NCBI GenBank assembly: GCA_963969595.1
Contig: OZ018413.1
Span: 6,414,711-6,478,710 of the forward strand
DNA from: Neckera pumila
Taxonomy: Eukaryota > Streptophyta > Bryopsida > Hypnales > Neckeraceae
Direction: 5' to 3'
Length of the DNA stretch: 64,000 bases
The position numbers and the translations under genes were made by a program. Shown here one piece after another: positions 1 through 10,645 of this stretch. Positions within the stretch are counted from its first letter, which is position 1. Each line of letters opens with the position of its first letter. The notes under the pieces are model-generated. The model did not search any database. It was not told where the DNA came from and worked only from the letters and a program-made list of their open reading frames with translations.

Positions 1-1892
1 AGAGTGTGATATTACAAAGGATGGAGTGAATCTCTGATTCAATATACAAATGAGATTTTTAGATGTGGTAGGTTACTTACACCCCATAGATGACTGACAC
101 ACAACGAGGCTCTCCAGGGATGAAACTCAACTCAATAGATGCTTAAAACCAACATTTATTCCAATTGCGTCTACTCTGTCTAGATTCGAATTTGGATTTG
201 AACAAACATCAAAGTTAATAGGATCCACTTTGCATTCAAATCTTTGGAATTTTTATATAGACAAATGTAGAGTTCCACAAATGTATTGGTTAGCATACAC
301 CTCCAAAGTCCAACATAATAACTTCACAGTTACCAAGACTTTGATATCAATTGAATTCTCCAAATTTTTAACCTTCAAAGATTGAGCCTATATATAATTG
401 TTTTTTTAAACTTCATTTTGCAAGTATCTATGAATGTGATTTTTTGTGTTTGTATTATAGAGATGTGATTACATGTCTATTGTTGGTTGTAAAGATTTTA
501 TATTATTTGACTAAAATTTGAAATTCCATGAATTTTAAAATAAAAAGTGAAACAAATTGATCATATCAAATCTGAGTAGTGCTCAAAATGTTTCAAAATC
601 TCTCTAGGATTATATTACAATGTTGAATATTATTTATGGTACATTTTTTATTATGTCATTCTAAAATTAGAAAATCAACACTTCCTAGTTACACTTCATT
701 TTTCCAAATTGCTAGTTGATATATTAGAAAATTTTCTATATTTTAAGAAAGTTACAAATGAATAGCCTAAGAATATCAATAAACAATTGAATCCAATAGA
801 AATAAAATGATTTCAGGGCTGCAATACCCGTATAAAACTTCCCATCGTCAAAGTCTCTTGACTCCAAAACTGGGCCATAAACCTTCAATCAGGCATCACC
901 AGAAGTGTGGCAAGCAATAAAGTACTAGTGTCTGGAAATTTGGACTACTTCTACTGTAACATTTTAATTTAATCTTCATATAAAATTTCTAATTCTGGTA
1001 TTTCAAATTACACAAAGAGATGACAAACATTCAAATAGGAAAAGACAAAGAATTGGAAATATTATGATCCATTGCTCACTAATTAATGCCCTTCAATTTT
1101 TCACTGAATTTAATACTAACTACATGTTATAAAGTTTTGAGAGGAAAAAAAAAATTATTTAATTTTTAGGGGTGTCAAACTAAGAGAAGTAGTAGTAAAA
1201 GAATTTTGAGACTGTGAATTACAAGCACAATTAGAAGGCTCTAGTAGTTGCTATAAATCCACCACCAATCTACTGCTAATTTATCATCATTTAATTCATT
1301 CTCAACCTACAAGGTTTTTGCTTGATTTGAGGTTCTTTCAAGTTCTAAAAAGTGGTTTAGAATCAAATAAATGTTGGTGGATGTTGATGAGTATGGCACA
1401 TTCCTCAGGAGTTGTAGGTGTAAAATTTATTTGGTATGGATTAGAGAGAAATAGAGCAATAGTCTACACCTCAAATTTTAATACATTTTGTCCCCCTCCC
1501 TTAGCTTTTAGAAGATGTAGTTAATTTAAATTTGGTGAAGAATTAACTATGCGGGAATGGTCAAAGTGAAAAACAAATTTTTTGTCCTTGACTCTCTCGC
1601 TCTCTCAACTATTTGGATATTAGTTGAACACTTGAAGAATTCTTTTTGTTTTGGATGTTGGTTTATAAATTTACCAAGATTTGGATATGCTTCAAATTTT
1701 GCTAAATTATTTACAAAAGAAAATGGTGATGGTCCCCGGAACTTGTCATGAAAAGGTGTGAACACAATTTGTTTACAATGCAATATTTCTCGAATTTTGG
1801 TTATATGCCAACATTTCAAATAATGCAAATCATGCACAATCATTGACAATACAATTGAAGATTTGAAGTCTCTAATATATGTTCATATTATA
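1..1892. other. AT-rich intergenic DNA, no gene seen
   Basis: This stretch is AT-rich and holds only short chance reading frames (for example 1318-1524, 1547-1849) with no recognisable domain, no codon bias and no convincing splice-site context. I see no terminal inverted repeats or target duplications. Confidence 0.6.
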
Positions 1893-2422
1893 GATACCGA
1901 GTAGCTTACGGCCATGGCGCTCGCCTTTGATGGTGTGTGAAATTCTCTTCCTGCTCGTTCTAAGTTGTTGTCGTTGTTGGTGTTGATCCCATGAAAACCT
2001 GGAGCTGTGCTTTCTCTCCTTTCGAGTTGATCCTGTTCGTGTCACCATAGCTGGTTGAGTTCAAGGTGTCCATCCAGTGATAAGCAGAAGTTTTTCATTT
2101 CAAGGCAGGAAGCATCTAAGTCTCCACTTCTTGCTGGTAAGCATGGTTTCATTCATGAGACTGGTTAAGTTTTGGGTCATTTTTGTATGTAATTGTCGGC
2201 GATTGAAAGAGGATTCCATCGCACCAAGGAATGCGTTATTTGAAACCCGTATGCAAAAGTTATGAGAGGTCAAAGTTAGGTCGGTAGAATGTGTCACTTG
2301 CTTCTTTGACTAGCTGAACCTCTGACGAAGTGTCCCGACCTCATGGGTTCCTTTTTTTTGTGGCCGGAGTAGTACAAGTAGAAACTGACTGTGTACCGTA
2401 GTCTCGACCTTGTTCTCAATAT
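1893..2422 (+). repeat. Direct duplication, copy A (possible duplicated leader/promoter)
   Basis: About 530 bp here is repeated in direct orientation at 3330-3891. Shared landmarks include GCCATGGCGCTC, GTGTCACCATAGCTGGTTGA, TCCATCCAGTGATAAGCA, a block around CCATCGCACCAAGGAATGCG and GACTGTGTACCGTAGTCTC. Each copy starts with an 8-codon ORF opening ATG GCG CTC and ending at the same TGA (1914-1940 here). There is no long ORF. Lying upstream of the kinase-LRR gene on the same strand, it could be a duplicated 5' leader exon or promoter of that gene family, or a dispersed repeat. That role is inference. Confidence 0.75.
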
Positions 2423-2868
2423 CCTCTCCAGCAATACAATGGCACTGAAACTTCATGAATGAAAAGTTCTTCCTTCCGCCCACCGGAAGAAGAGCAAAAG
2501 TTGGAGAAAAATTAGCAGTAGCTGCGGTAATCACCGTCTAAATGTTAGTTTGACTGGCACGCTCCGCTCCGTGAAGGATGAGCGAGAGTTCAAGTGAAGC
2601 TAGGGAGCTGAAAACAGGGTCCTGATTTCACATGGAATCATGGTTTAGAAATCAGAGAGAATTTGTATATTCTGTTGCAAAGGACTATTCTACTTGAAAT
2701 CCGGATTCGATCGTCTTCCTAGTTTTGCTCCTCCCGACTTTTGTCAGTCCTTCTCACTGCGATCGGGCTACTGTTGGTGAACAGGCTGTCCTCGCTAGGG
2801 TTTGTAACGCACATCTTCGAGCGTTTGTTTCTATTGTCTCTTGCTCAGTCTGCTATTAAGTTAATAGC
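2423..2868. other. Spacer between duplication copies
   Basis: No ORF or repeat with support is visible. Sequence composition is like the flanking duplication. Confidence 0.5.
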
Positions 2869-3186
2869 GTTATGGGTAATTTCGTGAAAATGGCGGTATT
2901 CCATGTGCCATTTTCAGAGTGGCCGCACTAAAATGCAAAAGTGTCATAGATTTCAGAAATCTTGAACATTTATAGATGTAAGAAATCTAAACTTGTAGAT
3001 TTCAGACAGCACAATTTGAACTTTGAAAGCAACATCTATGATACTTGTAGCTTTCAGACATCTAGGAAATTTATAGGTTCAGAAATCTAGGACGGTTGGA
3101 CATTTCAAAGTGGCCGCTGTAAACTGTGAAAACTGCCAAAGTTACGGAATTTCGCCATTTTGACGAAACAGAGCAGCCCATCGTAA
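2869..3186. repeat. Imperfect inverted-repeat (fold-back/MITE-like) element
   Basis: The ends are inverted relative to each other. The left arm contains TTTCGTGAAAATGGCGGTAT and the reverse complement of the right arm contains TTTCGTCAAAATGGCGAAAT. Both are followed inward by CCATTTTC/CAGTTTTC and TGGCCGC/GCGGCCAC blocks, giving about 60 bp of imperfect inverted repeat. The interior has several AGAAATCTA/TAGATTTC motifs. No target-site duplication could be defined, so the borders are approximate and the class is unassigned. Confidence 0.5.
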
Positions 3187-3329
3187 CAGAGCAGCTCCGT
3201 TGAGTCCACGGTGTTGTTTGTGGCTCACCTTTCGTTTTGGAATCCGTTATTCCTCAATTGAGCAAATACTCTTCTCAGCAAGCGTCGAGAAGTGTTTTGG
3301 AGTGGAACGATTTGATGTTCTTGTCTTCA

Positions 3330-3891
3330 GCTACCGATCAACGTTTGGCCATGGCGCTCTTCATTGATCGTATGTGACATCCTCTTCATGCTCGTTCTAA
3401 ATTGGTATCGTTGTTGATGTGGATCGGTGATGGTTGACATCATAAAAACCTGGAACAGTGCCTACTCTCCTTTCGGGTTGATTATCATCGTGTCACCATA
3501 GCTGGTTGAGTTCAAGGTGTCCATCCAGTGATAAGCATAAATCTTTCATTTTGAGGCAGGAGCATCTAAGTCTCCACTTCTTGTAAGCGTGGTTCCATAT
3601 ATGAGAGTGGTTAATTTTGGTCCATTTTCTTATGTACTTGTTGGCGAATGGAAGAGGATTCCATCGCACCAAGGAATGCGTTATTAGGACCCATATGCAC
3701 TAGTTATTTGGGTCAAAGTTATGTCCGAAGACACTTGCTTCGTGGACCAGATGTACGTTTAGATTGAGGGATGTATACTAGCTGACCCTCTGATGAAGTG
3801 TCCCGATCTCATGGGTTCCTTTTCTTTGATGCTGTAGTAGTAAGTAGAAACTGACTGTGTACCGTAGTCTCAACCTTGTTCTCAATACTAT
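3330..3891 (+). repeat. Direct duplication, copy B (possible duplicated leader/promoter)
   Basis: Second copy of the 1893-2422 segment, lying 1437 bp downstream in the same orientation with scattered substitutions and small indels. The short ATG GCG CTC ORF (3351-3377, 8 codons then TGA) keeps its length and stop position although several codons differ. It lies about 2.6 kb upstream of the kinase-LRR start. Whether it is transcribed as a leader exon cannot be seen from sequence alone. Confidence 0.75.
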
Positions 3892-6463
3892 TCGGCGGCA
3901 GCATGCCTAGACTCAGGATTTGGAGAATTGCTGTCTTTTTTTTGCACTGAATAGTGACTACTGTACAGTACTGTTACGAGGATTGACACCATTAATGCTT
4001 GGAATATTAGGTTCTTAATGTATCCTTTGATTCATACACCCTCGTGGAAGACTTGATGCCACAAGGGTGATGGAATCGCTTTCCTTTCTTCCATGTCTTG
4101 TTGAAATGATGTGTGAACTGTTAACCAAGTCTTCCTTGTGCAGTAATGGCAGGGCTTTGTGAACGATAGTTGTGCTTCGCTTCTGTACCTGGAATTCCGC
4201 GTTGATTCTTTCACAGCACTATCCTGGACAGGCTATGATTTGCAAGCACTCCCAAAGTGTGTAGCCCAGCAGACACCGGTAATGCTCCTGGTAAGGCGGT
4301 TCGATGACGAAGACTGCGGATAATTTAGGACGTCGGTTGCAATTTGTTCTGATTTTTATAGTTCAAGAATTTTTTATTATTTTGATTAGTGTAATTGATA
4401 TAGTAGTACACAAAGTTAGCAATCTCTGCCTTCATCTTCCACTAGTGTGCCCTGTGCCGTCACAGTATAATAAAATAAAAGTAAAAATAATTTTCTAATT
4501 TTTTAATTTATAAGAATTCAAAATTCAATATCTTTTCTGTCGTGAGTCAGAACACCACAAAACAAAGTTTGTGCTCTCTTGGTTTGTTGCGGTGTGAGAG
4601 GTTGTGTTCTTAATACAAATAGAAAGCTTTATGCATGAAGGTGTGCAAGGACTTTGTTTTGTGCCGTTTGTACATGCATTGTGAAACTTATGGTTTTTTT
4701 GAAATAAAAGATAATGAAATAAAAAAATAATTAAAAAGACCAGAACTTTCACACCATAGGTCCCAATGTCATGAAGCAATGCCCATGCACCCTTCCTAGC
4801 GGAGAGTTTTTTTGACGGTTCCAAGAACGCAACTGGGGACGCACAGCTTAGGAGATCTCTAACTAACTAAGTAATAAAACAAAACAAAACAGCCTAACTC
4901 AAGGTATGGATATTGAAATTTGATGTTTTGGTACAAAATCTAGGACTATGGATTTGTGACTTGTGGTGTAACAAACTTAGCACCATTGAAAGTTTATCGC
5001 ACAGCTTTGTGCTTGCTCTGCTCGGTGCCGTATGGTGAGAATCTGGACTTTGATCTTGAAGTCTGATTTAATCTTACGCAGAATCTATGAACTCTTTGAG
5101 TAGTTTCTCTTCATACATGGATGCCATGATTTTGCACTTGCTTCCTGCCATTCTGTTTGCCCGTCATACGGATGTCAATTCTATTTTGTGTTGACTCCAT
5201 CTTACAGGTGTGAGTTGCTTTCCATTGGATGAAGACCTATTGATAATATATGGATTAACTTGCAAGTCCTTGGAATGGATTGCTTGAGATTTGAAAATAG
5301 TCTAGAAGTGTTGTTGGAGGTTTGGGTTTGAAAGAGGTGGATGTTGAAGTGGTGAATATTCCGGATGTTGGACTTCTCTCCGAACTACATTAAATTCCAT
5401 GTCTGTCTCATTTTGTGGTTAGGTAAACACTCTGAGGTATAAGTCATGTTCTTGAATGCAAACCATTCTTTAAATGAGCTTTGCTTTTTCTACAAGTAAG
5501 TTGCACTTTTTCTTGGTATCTACTGGTATTAGTTTGAATCATTCTTGGACAAAAAAGAAACGATTAGCTCACTCTACATCTGACTATTTCATGCTAATTT
5601 TAAACCTATATCAATGTAGATTGTTATGTATGGGGTATCTTAGCTAAACTTTGTTTGTTTAACTAATGTTTGGCATGGTCTCAACCCAATAGCTTTCAAT
5701 TGACAGAGAAATGTGCTTAGAAATTGAGTAGAAGATGCTTCTTATATTGATGTTTTTCAAAAAGACCTAAAGTTAATGATTTGTCGATAGGTAAAGTTGC
5801 TCCGATACCTAACCAGAGGGATAAGGCAATACCAATTAAAAAAACTATCGTTGCGACTGGATGACGAGTTGCATGCTTATTACTTCTTTCTTCTTTGAGC
5901 AAGTTGGGATATAGTTTGAAGCATGAATTTTAGTCTTGAAATGATTTGAGAGCAAAACAAATGATTAGATTCAGCTTAATGCCTTTGATGCCTTCTACTT
6001 TCCGGACCTTATTAAGTGAGGATGGTCTGTCCAATTTCATCTTTGCATCCTAGATATTGATGTCCAACTTTTGTTGTAGTGTGTAGGTTGATGATGTGCA
6101 CACTCTCGCTTAAGGGACTGTTTTGTGCCTAGATTTTGGAGCTTCTTTACACCATGGAAGAGCAAGAGCCTCTGAATAGTCCTTTTGCTGTACTTTTTGA
6201 GGCAAGAGAGGGTAATGCTCATGCCATTTCAAGTAGCATCCTCTTTGTTCAGTTCTGGTTAATTGAATTGAGCTAGTTGTAACTGTGCATGCTCAGTAAG
6301 ATCAATATACTAGAAGTGCTTCCTTGAATTGGCCAAATAAAGTAAGGATCTATTCCAATTGATGCCTTTAGTTTGCATTTAATACATTTATTGATGTTTA
6401 ATGTGTATGGTGTTTAATCTTGCAAAATGCAATTGAATGTATGCAGTAATTAACGTTGATGCA
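3892..6463. other. Region upstream of the kinase-LRR gene, no ORF
   Basis: AT-rich with only chance frames. A plausible 3' splice site (ATGTATGCAG) ends at 6446, just before the first in-frame ATGs, so a leader intron running through part of this region is possible. No core promoter could be picked with confidence. Confidence 0.45.
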
Positions 6464-7937
6464 ATGGAGAGCCTTGACTTATGCTTGAAGCTTTTGCAAG
6501 ATTGTCTTGAGGCAGTGCAGAAGATGTCTTCTCGAAATTTTAACATAGAGCAATGTGGATATCTTGTTGATAAACTTGATGTGGTAGTTCAAGTTGCAAG
6601 GTCCTTCTTTGAGGTGTCCCGTTCCCAACATTGTGGTCTTGATTCTTCTTGGAATGTTACCAAGTGGGTTGGAATCTTCAAGCTCTTGGTGGCTTTGGGA
6701 AAGCAAATTGAGGACTTCATTGTTGAATGCTCAAAATCTGCTTGGGTGAAAGCTGCAATGACCTTGACAAATGTGGTAGACTTTGTGTCATCTTTGGGAT
6801 TCAATTTGGAGTTGTGCAAGGTTTTGTTATTGGAAGGTGAATGTGCAACAATGCAGAGTGGCCTAACTTGGGTTGAAGTGGATACCCTTAACAAAGCTGA
6901 AGTTGAAATGGTGAAGTTGAAGGCCATTGTAGATAAGGAGTATTTACTCAGGAAAGTGACATTAGAATTGGATACTTCATATTTGGCGAAGTATCTTCTT
7001 CGAAGACTTGTGAATGTTCATCCCAATCCCACTTGTGATGAGGGCAATATTCTTGGCAACTTGTTTGCTTGGGTGGTCTCCGGCGGGCCTGAAGAGCAAT
7101 TGGGGAGGGGTGCCTCAGCTAGTGTATACAAGGAAATGTGGTTAGGAATCCCAGTTGCCAAGAAGACATTCTTTGGTCCAGAAAACCCATTTTTTTTGAA
7201 GGAAGTGGAAATCCTCTCCCAATTGTGCCATCCCAACATCACTTCCATGTTTTGTAGTGTGATGACCAAGAGGAGTTGTTCCATTATCATGGAATTAATG
7301 GATTGTGATTTGTTTGCCTTGATTCAAAGAAGATGTGGAGAACATAGCGATTCTCCTCCGTTCCTCATTTCTGAAGCAGTGGACTTGATGCTTCAAATTA
7401 GTGAAGGTGTGAATTACCTTCACAACAACAGAATCATCCACAGGGATTTGAAGTCTAAGAATATTCTTGTGAAGATGGTGAAAGTTGCAGAATCGGAGAC
7501 TGGGTATGTACAAGCCAAAGTGGTGGACTTTGGTCTCTCTAAGACAAAGGAGAGAAGTGCTACATATTCTTGCATGACTGTCAATGAAGGTACAGATTGA
7601 TGGATGGCTCCTGAATTGGTCAAACTCGGTGTGGATGATCGAGAATGCCTTGCAAAGAATGAAGGGGTTCTCCATTACAAGTTCAAGTGCGACGTGTATA
7701 GTTTTGCGATGGTGTGTTATGAGATTTTGACTGGAGATTTACCTTTCAAAGATGAATGGATGCCAAGGAAAATAAAGGAAATGATGTTAATGGATGAGCG
7801 TCCGGCATTGCCTATTGATTGTCCAGTCATATTGAAGGCTTTGATTGAAAAGTGTTGGATTGGAAATCCCAAAGAGCGTCCCACTTTTGGCAGCATTTGC
7901 TCAACACTCAAATACTTGAAGTATATGTTAATGAGAG
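6464..7937 (+). pseudogene. Helical domain plus TKL-type protein kinase; 5' exon of a kinase-LRR gene, nonsense-mutated
   Basis: ATG 6464 opens a frame starting MESLDLCLKLLQDCLEAV (an earlier in-frame ATG at 6437 is possible). Residues 1 to ~210 form a leucine-rich, probably all-helical region like those preceding plant TKL kinases (DUF1221- or MLKL-like; a weak guess). The kinase follows: glycine loop LGRGASASVY (~7105), ATP lysine in VAKK (~7157), catalytic IIHRDLKSKN (~7433), metal-binding VVDFGLSK (~7523). The frame stops at TGA 7598-7600 and resumes without shift as WMAPEL, the APE motif, then kinase subdomains IX-XI to ~7930. The stop sits where GT-R-WMAPEL is expected, so CGA to TGA is likely. 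The exon ends at a phase-1 GT donor (7938). With the LRR exon it would form a kinase-LRR protein, plausibly an immune-type receptor; no NB-ARC motif is seen. It is either inactive or makes a truncated kinase of 378 residues. Confidence 0.85.
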
Positions 7938-8306
7938 GTACTTTTCGTCTTGTATCCTCAATTATGGATTGTTTTTTATCCAAGATGCGCGTATCCTTTA
8001 TAATTGGGTTTGTAACTACAATTGAATACTAGTGATCCTTAAGAATTTTTTCATGATGAATTTAGATCTTTTAAATAGTATTCTATATGATTATTTAGCA
8101 ATGCCTTAGTTAGTCTAAAAAGTTACTTTGAATTTAGTAGCATGTACGTGACATTGATTTGGAAAGATTCGAAGTTAGGTTAGATTATACACCTTTAGAA
8201 AGATTGAGTTATTTGGTAGAGATTGTAAACATCATGTGCATGTCAACCTTGAAGTTTGATGTTCCATCTTGTTGATTGACCACTGTCAATTTATGCACAT
8301 ATCCAG
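7938..8306 (+). other. Intron joining kinase exon to LRR exon
   Basis: Donor GAGAG|GTACTT at 7938 and acceptor CATATCCAG|GTTTC ending at 8306 give a 369-bp GT-AG intron in phase 1. Joining the exons keeps one frame from the kinase C-terminus (YLKYMLMR) into the first leucine-rich repeat (GFKTLATESGNLSFLSTL). The intron body is AT-rich with stops in all frames. No RNA evidence is available here. Confidence 0.75.
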
Positions 8307-10645
8307 GTTTCAAGACCTTGGCAACAGAATCAGGGAACTTGTCATTTTTGAGCACTCTCAATTTGGAAGAGTGTTTAAGCTTGAAGGCATTGCCAAAGGA
8401 AGTGAAGAAGAACTTGTCCTCTTTGACGACTTCCAATTTGGAAGAGTGTTTAAGTTTGGGGGCATTGCCAAAGGAAGTGGAGAACTTATCTTCGTTGACC
8501 ACTCTCACTTTGGATGTTTTTTCAAGCTCGGAGGTCTTGTTAAGGGAATTGGAGAACTTGCCTTGTTTGACTACTTTATTTTTGACAAAGTGTCAAAACT
8601 TGGAAGCTTTGCCAGAGGAAGTGGGGAACTTGTCTTCCATGACCACTCTTGGCTTGAGTGGGTGTTCAAGCTTGGTCTTTCCAAAGAAAATGGGAAACTT
8701 GTCTTCCTTGACCACTCTAGAGTTGAATTGGTGTTCAAGCTTGGTGGCCTTGCCAAAGGAAGTGGGGAACTTGTCTTCCTTGACCACTCTATGTCTGAGT
8801 GGGTGTGACAGCTTGGTGGCCTTGCCAAAGGAAGTGGGGAACTTGTCTTTGTTGACCACACTACGTTTGAGTGGGTGTTCAAGCTTGACGGCCTTGCCAA
8901 AGGAAGTGGAGAACTTGTCTTCCTTGACCACTCTAGATTTGAGTTGGTGTTCAAGCTTGGTGGCCTTGCCAAAGGAAGTGGGGAACTTGTCTTCATTGAC
9001 CACTCTATTTTTGAGTGGGTGTGACAGCTTGGTGGCCTTGCCAAATGAAGTGGGGAACTTGTCTTCGTTGACCACTCTACGTTTGAGTGGGTGTTCAAGC
9101 TTGGTGGCCTTGCCAAAGGAAGTGGGGAACTTGTCTTCCTTGACCACTCTAGATTTGAGTTGGTGTTCAAGCTTGGTGGCCTTGCCAAATGAAGTGGGGA
9201 ACTTGTCTTCGTTGACCACTCTATTTTTGAGTGGTTGTAATAGCTTGGTGGCCTTGCCAAAGGAAGTGGAGAACTTGTCTTCATTGACCACTCTATTTTT
9301 GAGTGGGTGTGACAGCTTGGTGGCCTTGCCAAAAGAAGTGGGGAACTTGTCTTTGTTGACCACTCTACGTTTGAGTGGGTGTTCAAGCTTGGCGTCCTTG
9401 CCGAAGGAAGTGGGGAACTTGTCTTCCTTGACCACTCTAAGTTTGAGTGGGTGTTCAAACTTGGCAGCCTTGCCGGAGGAAGTGGGGAACTTGTCTTCCT
9501 TGACCACTCTAAATTTGAGTGAGTGTGACAGCTTGGTGGCCTTACCTCAGGAAGTGGGGAACTTATCTTTGTTGACCATTCTAGATTTGAGTCGACATTC
9601 AAGCTTGGCGGCCTTGCCAAAGGAAGTGGGGAACTTGTCTTCCTTGACCACTCTAGACTTGTGTAGATGTTCAAGCTTGGCGTCCTTGCCGAAGGAAGTG
9701 GGGAACTTGCCTTCCTTGACCACTCTAGACTTGAGTAGATGTTCAAGCTTGGCGGCCTTGCCGGAGGAAGTGGGGAACTTGTCTTCCTTGACCACTTTAG
9801 ATTTGAGTGAGTGTGACAACTTGGCGGCCTTACCTCAGGAAGTGGGGAACTTGTCTTCCTTGACCACTCTAGATTTGAGGGAGTGTGAATGCTTGGCGGT
9901 CTTGCCAAAGGAATTGGGGAACTTGTCTTCCTTGACCACTTTAGATTTGAGTGTGTGTTCAAGCTTGGCAGCCTTGCCAAAGGAAGTGGGAAACTTGTCT
10001 TTGTTGACCACTCTACGTTTGAGTGGGTGTAACAGCTTGGTGGCCTTGCCAAAGGAAGTGGGGAACTTGTCTTTGTTGACCACTCTAAGTTTGAGTTGGT
10101 GTTCAAGCTTGGCAGCCTTGCCTCAGGAAGTGGGGAACTTGATTTCCTTGACCACTCTAGATTTGAGTGGACGTTCAACCTTGGAGGTCTTGCCAAAGGA
10201 AGTGGGGAACTTGTCTTTGTTGACCACTCTCTTTTTGAGTGGGTGTGACAGCTTGGTGGCCTTGCCAAAGGAAGTGGGGAACTTGTCTTCATTGACCACT
10301 CTATTTTTGAGTGGGTGTGACAGCTTGGTGGCCTTGCCAAAAGAAGTGGGGAACTTGTCTTCCTTGACCACTCTAGATTTGAGTGGGTGTTCAAGCTTGG
10401 CAGCCTTGCCAAAGGAAGTGGGGAACTTGTCTTCCTTGACCACTCTAGATTTGAGTGAGTGTTGGAGGTTGGCGGCCTTGCCAAAGGAAGTGGAGAACTT
10501 GTCTTCCTTGACCACTCTAGATTTGAGTTGGTGTTCAAGCTTGGCGGCCTTGCTGAAGGAAGTGGGGAACTTGTCTTCCTTGACCACTCTAGACTTGAGT
10601 GAGTGTTCAAGCTTGGCGGCCTTGCCGGAGGAAGTGTCTTTGTTG
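8307..10645 (+). CDS. LRR exon, open part: about 32 near-identical 24-residue LRRs
   Basis: This long open frame is composed of 24-residue leucine-rich repeats with the consensus LPKEVGNLSSLTTLDLSGCS followed by SLAA, the plant/TIR-NBS-LRR-like LxxLxxLxLxxC type. It follows the kinase exon in frame across the 7938-8306 intron. LRR solenoids usually bind ligands or regulate an attached signalling domain. The unit is 72 bp, and successive copies are extremely similar at the DNA level even at synonymous sites, which points to recent unequal exchange or gene conversion. The frame is lost near 10646, where GAAGTG is followed by a duplicated TCTTTGTTGAC block (net +5). With the upstream kinase stop, translation as one protein is unlikely, so this may be the intact remainder of a pseudogene. 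Confidence 0.8.

Noticed and set aside
7590..7600. Splicing that would skip the kinase TGA
   Set aside because: The only local GT...AG pair (GTACAG) is 6 nt long, far too short for an intron and does not include the stop.
7938..8306. NB-ARC domain hidden between kinase and LRR
   Set aside because: Only 369 bp of stop-rich intron lies there; no P-loop, RNBS or GLPL motif in any frame.
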